A stretch of DNA of 14,301 nt from JBEKVE01 sp049514335 (GTDB taxonomy: Bacteria; Actinomycetota; Acidimicrobiia; Acidimicrobiales; UBA8190): the NCBI GenBank assembly GCA_049514335.1, contig JBEKVE010000080.1, forward strand, positions 1 through 14,301, read 5' to 3'. Shown piece after piece: positions 1 through 6,188 of the stretch. Each line of letters opens with the position of its first letter. Within the stretch, counting starts at the first letter, position 1. The notes beneath the pieces are model-generated. The model did no database searches. It saw nothing but the letters and a program-made list of their open reading frames with translations, and was not told the origin of the DNA. A program made the position numbers and the translations under genes.

Positions 1-1
1 G

Positions 2-73
2 CCGCTGTCGACCGCGGCGGCAGCCCCGTTGCCGAACCCCGACGTCGTCCCCAGCGAGGACACCAACACCTAG
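2..73 (+). CDS. C-terminal tail of an unidentified protein (partial)
   Basis: An open frame enters from the left edge and stops at TAG 71-73. The 23 visible residues are rich in Pro, Ala, Thr, Val and Asp and end in SEDTNT. Nearly every codon in this frame ends in G or C (22 of 23), which the other two frames do not show, so it is probably the end of a real gene. The tail looks disordered and gives no clue to function. The stop lies just upstream of the -10 of the next gene's candidate promoter. A chance open frame of this length cannot be excluded. Confidence 0.45.
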   Translation, partial: PLSTAAAAPLPNPDVVPSEDTNT

Positions 74-85
74 TGCCGGTATGAT
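57..85 (+). promoter_or_regulatory. Candidate sigma-A promoter for the SnoaL-like gene
   Basis: A -35-like AGGACA (57-62, four of six matches to TTGACA) is followed after 17 nt by TATGAT (80-85, five of six matches to TATAAT). Transcription would start near 92, giving a leader of about 68 nt before the ATG at 160. The -35 lies inside the end of the preceding open frame. The call rests on sequence only. Confidence 0.5.
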
Positions 86-159
86 CTGGCCCGGTCGGAC
101 GAGTCCTGCGCCCCCCGGGTATCGGTACCTGTCCGGTGACGCACGAAAGGGGCCAAGAC

Positions 160-573
160 ATGTCGGACAACCTCCGGGTCCTCGGGAAGTACAGCGCGGC
201 GATGGAGTCGGGCGACAGCGACGCGGTCTTCGAGTTCTTCTCGGAGGACTTCCACAGTCACGTGACCGAGCGTGTCGCCCCTGATCGGGTCGGCACCGAC
301 CTGCGGGGTGACGAGCAGCACTGGTGGGAGCAAGCGCGCGCCGCATTCCCCGACATGACCTTCAGCGTCGACCTGCTCATCGAGTCAGGTGACCTGGTCG
401 TGTCGAATTGGACGGTCAAGGGCACCCACACCGGGGCGGCGTTCTACGACGTCGCGCCCTCGGGCAAGCCCGTCACGATCAACGGCACCGCCATCCTCCG
501 GATACGCGACGGGCAGATCGTCGAGCATTGGGGCGGCCCGCACTGCCAGGAGGCACACGGCCTGATTCGCTAG
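160..573 (+). CDS. SnoaL-like / ester cyclase family protein (NTF2-like fold)
   Basis: This is a 137-residue protein of the SnoaL-like polyketide cyclase/ester cyclase family, small cone-shaped alpha+beta barrels of the NTF2 superfamily. The N-terminal helix region (residues 1-25) leads into FFSEDFHSHV, typical of the family. A central FPDMTFSVD strand follows, then GDLVVSNWTVKGTHTGAF-like strands, and the C-terminal strand reads LRIRDGQIVEHWGG. Length fits the family (about 130-150 residues). ATG 160 is chosen because AAAGGGG (146-152) sits 7 nt upstream; an in-frame GTG at 136 has no such site. SnoaL proteins range from polyketide ring cyclases to uncharacterised hydrolase- or isomerase-like proteins. 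No polyketide synthase is nearby, so the substrate is unknown. The next gene on the strand also has a small ligand-binding fold. Confidence 0.85.
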   Translation: MSDNLRVLGKYSAAMESGDSDAVFEFFSEDFHSHVTERVAPDRVGTDLRGDEQHWWEQARAAFPDMTFSVDLLIESGDLVVSNWTVKGTHTGAAFYDVAPSGKPVTINGTAILRIRDGQIVEHWGGPHCQEAHGLIR

Positions 574-682
574 GACCGCCGGCCTCCCACACACCGCGCC
601 GACAGGACCGCGGTGATCGAGGGGCGCTCGAGCGGGCGAGCGAATCCGCTGCAGGGAGTCGGTTCGTCGGTCGGCGATCCGT

Positions 683-705
683 CCGATCGGCCACGGTCGA
701 TCGAC
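683..705. repeat. Two short palindromes before the SRPBCC start
   Basis: CCGATCGG (683-690) and GTCGATCGAC (696-705) are perfect palindromes separated by 5 nt. The second ends 2 nt before the GTG start at 708. They could form an operator, but short GATC-centred palindromes are common in GC-rich DNA and no regulator gene is adjacent. Confidence 0.25.
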
Positions 706-707
706 AC

Positions 708-1130
708 GTGGCGATTGCTTCGGGATCGATTCTCGTCGAACGTCCCTCCGCCGAGGTGTTCAGCTACCTGGCCGACCCTCGGACGCATCATGAGTGGCAG
801 CCTGACCTGCTGCGGACCGAGCTCGTGACGGATGGAGAAATTGGCGTCGGAACGCGCGGCGTCGAGGTCCGCAGGCTCCTCGGTCGGGAGATTCGCGCGC
901 CCTTCCAGATCACGAGGCGCGAGCCACCGACGCGCCAAGAATTCCATACCACCGGGGGCCCCGTCCGGCCCGACGGGACGATGCGATGCGAATCGATCGG
1001 AGAAGCGACCAAGGTCACGTACGAGTTCCAATTGCACGGGCCGATGGGACGGTTGCTCGCTCGGGTGATCGGCAAAGGGCTCTGCCCGAACCTTGCTCGG
1101 CTGAAGGAGCGGCTCGAAGCCGGGACATGA
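708..1130 (+). CDS. SRPBCC family protein (polyketide cyclase/dehydrase-like)
   Basis: The 140-residue product fits the SRPBCC (START/Bet v1-like) ligand-binding fold. The first strand and helix read SILVERPSAEVFSYLADPR, followed by HHEWQPDLL, a hallmark of family members whose early helix ends in a W-x-P turn. The middle holds alternating beta strands (GTRGVEVRRLLG, FQITRREPP, VTYEFQLHG), and the C-terminal helix is LCPNLARLKERLEAG. GTG 708 is the only usable start before the first strand. The open frame runs further upstream, but that part has no SRPBCC character and overlaps the preceding gene. No clear ribosome-binding site is visible. It lies 134 nt after the SnoaL-like gene and converges on the methyltransferase, whose end is 57 nt away. 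Ligand and role are unknown. Confidence 0.75.
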   Translation: MAIASGSILVERPSAEVFSYLADPRTHHEWQPDLLRTELVTDGEIGVGTRGVEVRRLLGREIRAPFQITRREPPTRQEFHTTGGPVRPDGTMRCESIGEATKVTYEFQLHGPMGRLLARVIGKGLCPNLARLKERLEAGT

Positions 1131-1187
1131 TCCTGATGTCGGAGGCCGAACCCTGCGGGCCCGGTGCGCCGTCGCCGGTCCGGTCAG

Positions 1188-1994
1188 TCAGGCGGGGAGG
1201 CGCCCCGACACGCGGTGGCGGGCGGCGAAGGGGACGGCGAAGTCCGGATCGTCGAGCAGCGCCAGCATGGCGTCGAAGTCGGTGTCGCTGATCGCATCCC
1301 GGCCCAGGGCGGCCATGCGCGGCGCGTCGGTGACGAGCGGGCGGATCGTGGTCAGGGTCCTGATCCAGAAGGCGGCGCCGGGCGTGGCCCCGTGCAGCAC
1401 GTTCTCGCGGACGTCGTCGTGCACGTCGTGCAGGCCGAGGTGCTCGAGCACGGCGGCCAGGTCCCGGGCCCACGTCCAGCGGGCGGCCAGGGGCACCATG
1501 ACGGCCCGGAAGGCGGCGGGCAGGCTGGCGTCGTCGGCGACGCGTTGCGCCGGTGCCCCGTCCGCCTCCTCGAACAGCACCACGCCCCCGGGGGCGAGGG
1601 CCCGGACCACGCGTTCTACCACGCGCTGCGGGTCTTCCACGTGCATGAGGACCGAGCGGGAGTGAGCGAGGTCGACGCAGCCGGCGCCGAGCTCCACCGT
1701 GGCCAGGTCTCCGCGCACCACTGAGACATTGGCGCGGAAGCCGAGGTCGGTCAGCAGAGCCGTGTCCTGGTCGATGGCGGTCACCGAGCCGCTGTCACCG
1801 ACCGTGTCGGCCATCCAGCGAGCGATGGAGCCCGCCCCGGCACCGAGCTCGAGGCAGCGCCACCCGGGCGCGATTCCCAACCGCTCGAGCTGGCGGATGG
1901 TCGAGGCGTCGTGCAGCGACTGCAGTGCCGCCAGGCGGTCAGCCTCGTCGGGTGCGGCGTTGCGCAGTGGATAGTGGGCGCGGTCGGCCGGCAC
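1188..1994 (-). CDS. Class I SAM-dependent methyltransferase
   Basis: A 268-residue Rossmann-fold methyltransferase of the UbiE/Methyltransf_11-25 type. Motif I is LELGAGAGSIA (residues 48-58), the glycine-rich S-adenosylmethionine loop. VTAIDQD follows, with Asp75 as the likely ribose-binding acid, then VVRGDLATV (Asp96 near the adenine), the HSRSVLMHVEDP segment, and RALAPGGVVLFEE (131-143, post-motif strand). The C-terminal half probably forms the acceptor-binding cap and gives no recognisable specificity. The start is GTG at 1994, 14 nt after the glpX stop, with a weak GAGGCG overlapping that stop, so it is probably translated from the glpX transcript. The partnership with a gluconeogenic enzyme gives no hint of the acceptor. 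Family assignment is firm, substrate unknown. Confidence 0.85.
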   Translation of the reverse strand: MPADRAHYPLRNAAPDEADRLAALQSLHDASTIRQLERLGIAPGWRCLELGAGAGSIARWMADTVGDSGSVTAIDQDTALLTDLGFRANVSVVRGDLATVELGAGCVDLAHSRSVLMHVEDPQRVVERVVRALAPGGVVLFEEADGAPAQRVADDASLPAAFRAVMVPLAARWTWARDLAAVLEHLGLHDVHDDVRENVLHGATPGAAFWIRTLTTIRPLVTDAPRMAALGRDAISDTDFDAMLALLDDPDFAVPFAARHRVSGRLPA

Positions 1995-2008
1995 GGCGGA
2001 GCCGCGCC

Positions 2009-3004
2009 TCAGCCGAACTCGATCTGGCTGAATTCCCGCAGCTTGTCGAGGGCGTGGCGGGCGCTCACGAAGCGAACCGTCCCCGAGCGCGAGCGCATGA
2101 CGAGCGACTGGGTGGTCGCCCCGTAGTCGTGGTATCGCACGCCCTGGAGCAGCTCGCCGTCGGTGATGGCGGTTGCGGCGAAAAAGCAGTTGTCCCCGCG
2201 CACAAGGTCCTCGGTGGTGAGCACCGCATCGAGGTCGTAGCCGGCCGCCACCGCCGCCTGCCGCTCGTCCTCGTCGCGGGGCCAGAGCCGACCCTGGATC
2301 TCACCGCCCATGCACTTGAGGGCGGCGGCGGCGATCACGCCCTCGGGGGTTCCCCCCGTGCCATAGAGCATGTCGACACCCGAGTCGGGCCAGGCGGCGG
2401 AGATGGCGCCGGCCACGTCGCCGTCCGAGATCAGCATGATGCGCGCCCCGCTCGATCGGACCTCCTCGATGAGCTCGGTGTGCCGGGGCCGGTCGAGGAT
2501 CACCACAGTCACGTCGCGCACCGACTTTCCGAGCGCCTTGGCCACCGCCTCGATGTTCTCGGTGGGTGCCCGGCGGACATCGACCGAGCCCACCGCCTTG
2601 GGCCCGACGGCCAGCTTCTCCATGTAGACGCAGGGTCCGGGGTTGAACATGGTGCCCCGTTCGGAGACGGCCAGCACGGCCACGGCCCCGCCCCGGCCGA
2701 GCGACGTCAGGTTGGTGCCGTCGATGGGGTCGACAGCGATGTCAGTGGCGGGCGGGGAACCGTCGCCGATGCGCTCACCGTTGTAGAGCATGGGGGCGTT
2801 GTCCTTCTCCCCCTCGCCGATCACCACCACCCCGTCCATGGTCACGCTGTGGAGCACCACGCGCATGGCCTGGACCGCGGCGTTGTCGGCCCCCTCCTTG
2901 TCCCCCCGTCCCATCCACCGGCCGGCCGCCAACGCCGCCGCCTCGGTGACGCGGACGAGCTCCATGGCGAGGTTGCGGTCCGGGGCCCGTGGATTGGGTG
3001 CCAC
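2009..3004 (-). CDS. glpX: Class II fructose-1,6-bisphosphatase GlpX
   Basis: This enzyme hydrolyses fructose 1,6-bisphosphate to fructose 6-phosphate, the committed step of gluconeogenesis, in the cytosol. The 331-residue product aligns by eye with E. coli GlpX from its first helix (RNLAMELVRVTEAAAL). Key motifs are RGDK (33-36), IGEGEKDNAPML (62-73), DPIDGTNLT (92-100, the metal- and phosphate-binding lithium-sensitive phosphatase motif), MEKLAVGPK, a later DGDVAGAI loop and GGTPEGV. Length is normal. The GTG start at 3004 is supported by family alignment and by a -10-like TATGGT placed so that transcription should begin at the GTG itself. A methyltransferase follows 14 nt downstream. The mutase gene is divergent. 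Actinobacteria commonly rely on GlpX as their main FBPase. Confidence 0.95.
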   Translation of the reverse strand: MAPNPRAPDRNLAMELVRVTEAAALAAGRWMGRGDKEGADNAAVQAMRVVLHSVTMDGVVVIGEGEKDNAPMLYNGERIGDGSPPATDIAVDPIDGTNLTSLGRGGAVAVLAVSERGTMFNPGPCVYMEKLAVGPKAVGSVDVRRAPTENIEAVAKALGKSVRDVTVVILDRPRHTELIEEVRSSGARIMLISDGDVAGAISAAWPDSGVDMLYGTGGTPEGVIAAAALKCMGGEIQGRLWPRDEDERQAAVAAGYDLDAVLTTEDLVRGDNCFFAATAITDGELLQGVRYHDYGATTQSLVMRSRSGTVRFVSARHALDKLREFSQIEFG

Positions 3005-3010
3005 GCTCCG

Positions 3011-3016
3011 ACCATA
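3011..3016 (-). promoter_or_regulatory. -10 box of a predicted leaderless glpX promoter
   Basis: On the minus strand TATGGT ends 6 nt before the GTG start of glpX, so a start site 7 nt below the -10 coincides with the first base of the start codon. No Shine-Dalgarno can exist on such a transcript. No convincing -35 is visible, which is common for actinobacterial promoters. Confidence 0.55.
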
Positions 3017-3120
3017 ACGCGCCCGGTCCGCAGCGTCTGACAGGGGTGGCGGAAATGGGGTGGCGCCGGCGGAGGATCGGCACGAGATCCCCGCAGAACA
3101 CAGGGAGGGGCCGGGAGACC

Positions 3121-3134
3121 ACGGGCCGGCCCGT
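3121..3134. promoter_or_regulatory. 14-bp perfect palindrome abutting the icmA -10
   Basis: ACGGGCCGGCCCGT is a perfect 14-bp palindrome that ends directly before the -10-like TAGGCT (3135-3140) of the mutase gene. It lies in the divergent glpX-icmA region. Its position suggests an operator for a dimeric regulator. No regulator gene is in the window, and GC-only palindromes arise fairly easily in this base composition. Confidence 0.35.
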
Positions 3135-3140
3135 TAGGCT
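3135..3140 (+). promoter_or_regulatory. -10 box of a predicted leaderless icmA promoter
   Basis: TAGGCT fits TANNNT and is followed by exactly 6 nt before ATG 3147, so the expected start site is the A of the ATG. It also favours ATG 3147 over the adjacent in-frame GTG at 3144. Confidence 0.5.
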
Positions 3141-3146
3141 GGGGTG

Positions 3147-4832
3147 ATGGCCTCCACCCCCGACGAGGACCCCGGCGCCGGCGGGGCGCGGTGGCGCCGG
3201 GAGTTCGACAGGTCGACGCTCCGTGACGCCGACTTCGAGACCATGTCGGGGACGCCGTTGCTCCCCGTGTACGGGCCCGACGACCGGCCCGCCGGCCAGG
3301 AGGCGACGCGGGTGGGCTGGCCCGGCTCGCCGCCCTACACGCGGGGCCCGTACGCCTCGATGTACCGCTCGAGGCTGTGGACCATGCGGCTCTTCGCCGG
3401 GTTCGGCACGGCCGAGGACACGAACGTGCGCTTCCGCGAGCTGCTCCGGGCCGGCAGCGGGGGGCTGTCGGTTGCGTTCGACCTCCCCACCCTCATGGGG
3501 CGTGACTCCGACGACCCCCACAGCGAGGGCGAGGTGGGGCGCTGCGGCGTGGCCGTCGACACCCTGGCCGACGCCGAGGACCTCTTCGCCGGCATCGACC
3601 TGGCCCACGTCACCACGTCGATGACCATCAACTCACCCGCCGCCATCCTCTTCGCCATGTACGTGGCGGCGGCAGAGCACGGTGGCTCGGCCCGGCGCGA
3701 TCTGGGCGGCACGCTGCAGAACGACATCCTGAAGGAGTACCAGGCCCAGAAGGAGTACATCTTCCCGCCGCGCCCGTCGATGCGCCTCGTCTGCGACGTC
3801 GTGCGGTTCTGCGCGGCCGAGATGCCCAAGTTCCACCCCGTGTCGGTGTCGGGCTACCACATCCGCGAAGCGGGCTCCACCGCCGCCCAGGAACTGGCTT
3901 TCACCCTTGCCAACGGCTTCGCCTACGTCGAGGCGGCCGTCGCCGCCGGACTCGAGGTCGACGCCTTCGCCCCCCGTCTCAGCTTCTTCTTCAATGCCCA
4001 TCTCGACTTCTTCGAGGAGATTGCCAAGTACCGCGCCGCCCGCCGCATCTGGGCGCGTTGGATGACGGGCCGCTACGGGGCGCGCGATCCTCGCTCGTCG
4101 CAGTTGCGGTTCCACACCCAGACCGCCGGGGTCTCTCTCACAGCCCAGCAGCCCGAGGTGAACATCGTGCGCACCGCCATCGAGGCGTTGGCGGGTGTGC
4201 TCGGGGGCACCCAGAGCCTGCACACCAACTCCATGGACGAGGTCCTCGCCCTCCCCACGGAGAAGGCGGCCCGCATCGCCCTTCGTACCCAGCAGGTCAT
4301 CGCCCACGAGACCGGCGTGGCCAACGTGGCCGATCCTCTCGGGGGGTCGTGGTTCGTCGAGTCGCTCACCGACGACATCGAGCAGAGGGCCGAGGAGGTC
4401 TTCACCCGCCTCGACGAGTGGGGTGGGGGATCGATGCTCGAGGGCGTGCTCCACGGCATCGAGGAGAACTGGTTCCAATCCGAGATCGCCGACGCCGCCT
4501 ACGCCTTCCAGCGAAAGGTGGCGACCGGCCGGCGCGTCGTGGTGGGAGTCAACGCCTTCACCGAGGGCAACGACGAGCCCGCGCCCCCCACGTTGCAGAT
4601 CGGGCCCGAAGTGGACGAGGCGCAGCGCAAGCGGCTGGCGGGTGTGCGCCAGCGGCGCGACGGCCGTGCCGTGGACGAGGCGCTCGCTGCCGTGGGCGCC
4701 ACAGCCGCCGTGCCCGACGCCAACCTGATGCCCGCCATCATGGATGCGGTACGCGCCTACGCCACGGTGGGGGAGGTCGTGGGCGCGCTGGGCGCGGTGT
4801 TCGGGCGCTGGGCCGAGAAGCCCGTCGTCTGA
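3147..4832 (+). CDS. icmA: Adenosylcobalamin-dependent acyl-CoA mutase large subunit, isobutyryl-CoA mutase type
   Basis: A 561-residue TIM-barrel subunit of the methylmalonyl-CoA mutase superfamily; it ends after the substrate domain, without the B12-binding DxHxxG domain, so a separate small subunit is needed. Core motifs are GLSVAFDLPTLMGRDSDDP (107-125), GTLQNDILKEY (188-198), VSGYHIREAGST (234-245, His238 matching catalytic His244 of Propionibacterium MCM), APRLSFFFNAH and GGTQSLHTNS. Two residues set substrate choice: Phe83 replaces MCM Tyr89 (TMRLFAGF) and Gln201 replaces Arg207 (KEYQAQKE). Both match IcmA of Streptomyces cinnamonensis (Phe80/Gln198), which interconverts isobutyryl- and n-butyryl-CoA; Arg207 normally holds the methylmalonyl carboxylate. 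murA starts 17 nt downstream and the chaperone gene meaB follows. The superfamily is certain, ICM-type specificity well supported, exact substrate inferred. Confidence 0.88.
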   Translation: MASTPDEDPGAGGARWRREFDRSTLRDADFETMSGTPLLPVYGPDDRPAGQEATRVGWPGSPPYTRGPYASMYRSRLWTMRLFAGFGTAEDTNVRFRELLRAGSGGLSVAFDLPTLMGRDSDDPHSEGEVGRCGVAVDTLADAEDLFAGIDLAHVTTSMTINSPAAILFAMYVAAAEHGGSARRDLGGTLQNDILKEYQAQKEYIFPPRPSMRLVCDVVRFCAAEMPKFHPVSVSGYHIREAGSTAAQELAFTLANGFAYVEAAVAAGLEVDAFAPRLSFFFNAHLDFFEEIAKYRAARRIWARWMTGRYGARDPRSSQLRFHTQTAGVSLTAQQPEVNIVRTAIEALAGVLGGTQSLHTNSMDEVLALPTEKAARIALRTQQVIAHETGVANVADPLGGSWFVESLTDDIEQRAEEVFTRLDEWGGGSMLEGVLHGIEENWFQSEIADAAYAFQRKVATGRRVVVGVNAFTEGNDEPAPPTLQIGPEVDEAQRKRLAGVRQRRDGRAVDEALAAVGATAAVPDANLMPAIMDAVRAYATVGEVVGALGAVFGRWAEKPVV

Positions 4833-4849
4833 GGGCGCGGCGCGACCCC

Positions 4850-6139
4850 GTGGACCGCTTCGTCGTACGCCCCGGCGGCCCCCTGGAGGGGACGGTCCGG
4901 GTCGGTGGCGCCAAGAACTCCGCCCTCAAGCTCATGGCGGCCTGCCTCCTGGCCGAGGGGCGCCACGTGCTGTCGGGCGTGCCGCGCATCGTGGACGTCG
5001 ACATCATGGCCGAGGTACTCGGCGCCATCGGGGTGCGTGTGGAGCGCCGGTCGGCGCCCACCGACGGTCCTCCCGGCGACCTCGTCATCGACACTCCCGC
5101 CGATCTCGTGCCCCGCGCCCCCTACGAGCTCGTAGAGAAGATGCGCGCCTCGGTGGTGGTGCTCGGGCCGCTGCTGACGCGCACCGGACGGGCCAGCGTG
5201 TCACTGCCGGGGGGTGACGACTTCGGCAACCGCCCCATCGACATCCACCTCCACGGCCTCTCCGCGCTCGGAGCGGAGTTCGACATGGTGCACGGCAACA
5301 TCGAGGGCCGCGTCCCGGGGGGAGACGGGGGAAGGCTCGTCGGTCACCGGGTCGTGTTCGAGTACCCGAGCCACACCGCCACCGACAACGTCCTCATGGC
5401 CGCCGTGCTGGCCAAGGGGACGACGGTGATCGAGAACGCGGCGCGCGAGCCCGAGGTGTCCGACCTCGCCGACCTGCTGGTCCACATGGGAGCGCGCATA
5501 CGCGGTGCCGGCACGTCGCACATCGAGGTGGACGGGGTGGAGGAACTGCATCCCTCGCCGACCGCCCACCGTGTCGTGCCCGACCGCGTGGTGGCGGCCA
5601 CCGTGCTCGCCGCCGTCGGCCTGGCCGGCGGTGACGTGGTGATCGAGGACGGCCGCCCCGACCATATGGACATGCTGCTGCGCAAGATGGGCGACATGGG
5701 TGTGACGGTGGTGCAGGGACCCGAGGGGATGCGGGCCACCTCGGTCGAACGTCTCCACAGCGTGGACGTCGCCACACTCCCGTATCCGGGCGTGGCCACC
5801 GACTACAAGCCCTTCCTGGTGACGATGCTGAGCGTGGCCGACGGCATCGGCATCGTCACCGAGAACCTGTTCTCCGGACGCTTCCGCTATGTGGACGAGC
5901 TCCGGCGGATGGGGGCGGACATCCGCACCGAGGGGCACCACGCCGTCGTCCGGGGCGTGCGGCGACTGTCCGGCGCACCGGTACGGGCCCCCGACCTGCG
6001 CGCCGGCGCCGCCCTGGTCCTGGCCGGCATGGTGGCCGAGGGGGAGACCGTGGTGTCGGGCGCGGCGCACATCGACCGGGGCTACGAGGACCTGGCGGCC
6101 ACGCTCCGGTCGCTCGGCGCCGACATCACCCGGGGGTGA
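4850..6139 (+). CDS. murA: UDP-N-acetylglucosamine 1-carboxyvinyltransferase MurA (Asp-type active site)
   Basis: MurA transfers enolpyruvate from PEP to UDP-GlcNAc, the first committed cytosolic step of peptidoglycan synthesis. The 429-residue product has the two-lobed EPSP-synthase fold. GGAKNSALK places Lys22 and Asn23 exactly as in E. coli MurA. The flexible loop reads LPGGDDFGNRP, with Asp123 where E. coli has Cys115 and Arg128 at the Arg120 position. Asp318 in ATDYKPF matches Asp305, and HIDRGYE carries Arg410, matching Arg397. The Cys-to-Asp form occurs naturally in mycobacteria and Chlamydia and makes MurA insensitive to fosfomycin, which alkylates the Cys. GTG 4850 is chosen because the first beta strand begins right after it; the open frame reaches much further upstream inside icmA, but as a shadow. 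The gap after icmA is 17 nt, with no well-placed ribosome-binding site. Confidence 0.95.
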   Translation: MDRFVVRPGGPLEGTVRVGGAKNSALKLMAACLLAEGRHVLSGVPRIVDVDIMAEVLGAIGVRVERRSAPTDGPPGDLVIDTPADLVPRAPYELVEKMRASVVVLGPLLTRTGRASVSLPGGDDFGNRPIDIHLHGLSALGAEFDMVHGNIEGRVPGGDGGRLVGHRVVFEYPSHTATDNVLMAAVLAKGTTVIENAAREPEVSDLADLLVHMGARIRGAGTSHIEVDGVEELHPSPTAHRVVPDRVVAATVLAAVGLAGGDVVIEDGRPDHMDMLLRKMGDMGVTVVQGPEGMRATSVERLHSVDVATLPYPGVATDYKPFLVTMLSVADGIGIVTENLFSGRFRYVDELRRMGADIRTEGHHAVVRGVRRLSGAPVRAPDLRAGAALVLAGMVAEGETVVSGAAHIDRGYEDLAATLRSLGADITRG

Positions 6140-6140
6140 C

Positions 6141-6165
6141 GGCGCGATTTCCGGGGCGCCGCGCC
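6141..6165 (+). other. Small hairpin between murA and meaB
   Basis: GGCGCG (6141-6146) and CGCGCC (6160-6165) can pair around a 13-nt loop just after the murA stop. No T-run follows, so it is not a classical terminator. It may attenuate read-through into meaB or be incidental. Confidence 0.25.
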
Positions 6166-6172
6166 GGTCTCG

Positions 6173-6178
6173 TACGCT
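6173..6178 (+). promoter_or_regulatory. Candidate -10 box before meaB
   Basis: TACGCT fits TANNNT and lies 10 nt before the GTG start of meaB, so a transcript would have only about 4 nt of leader. It is a weaker case than the boxes at glpX, icmA and pfp because the spacing is longer. Confidence 0.35.
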
Positions 6179-6188
6179 CGGCCGCACC

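Noticed and set aside
408..707. Upstream extension of the SRPBCC frame
   Set aside because: The added part overlaps the SnoaL-like gene and has no SRPBCC character; GTG 708 directly precedes the first strand.
1131..1187. Terminator between the convergent SRPBCC and methyltransferase genes
   Set aside because: Only short CCGG-type self-complementary stretches are present, with no stable stem followed by a T-run.
1925..3040. 371-codon plus-strand open frame over glpX
   Set aside because: His/Gly/Val-rich shadow of glpX, whose motifs on the minus strand are unmistakable.
3147..4832. Assignment of the mutase as methylmalonyl-CoA mutase
   Set aside because: The residues that bind the substrate carboxylate in MCM (Tyr89, Arg207) are Phe and Gln here, matching isobutyryl-CoA mutase.
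4058..4849. Long upstream extension of the murA frame
   Set aside because: The extension overlaps icmA in another frame and reads as Arg/Gly/His-rich shadow; the MurA fold begins at GTG 4850, where Lys22 numbering matches.
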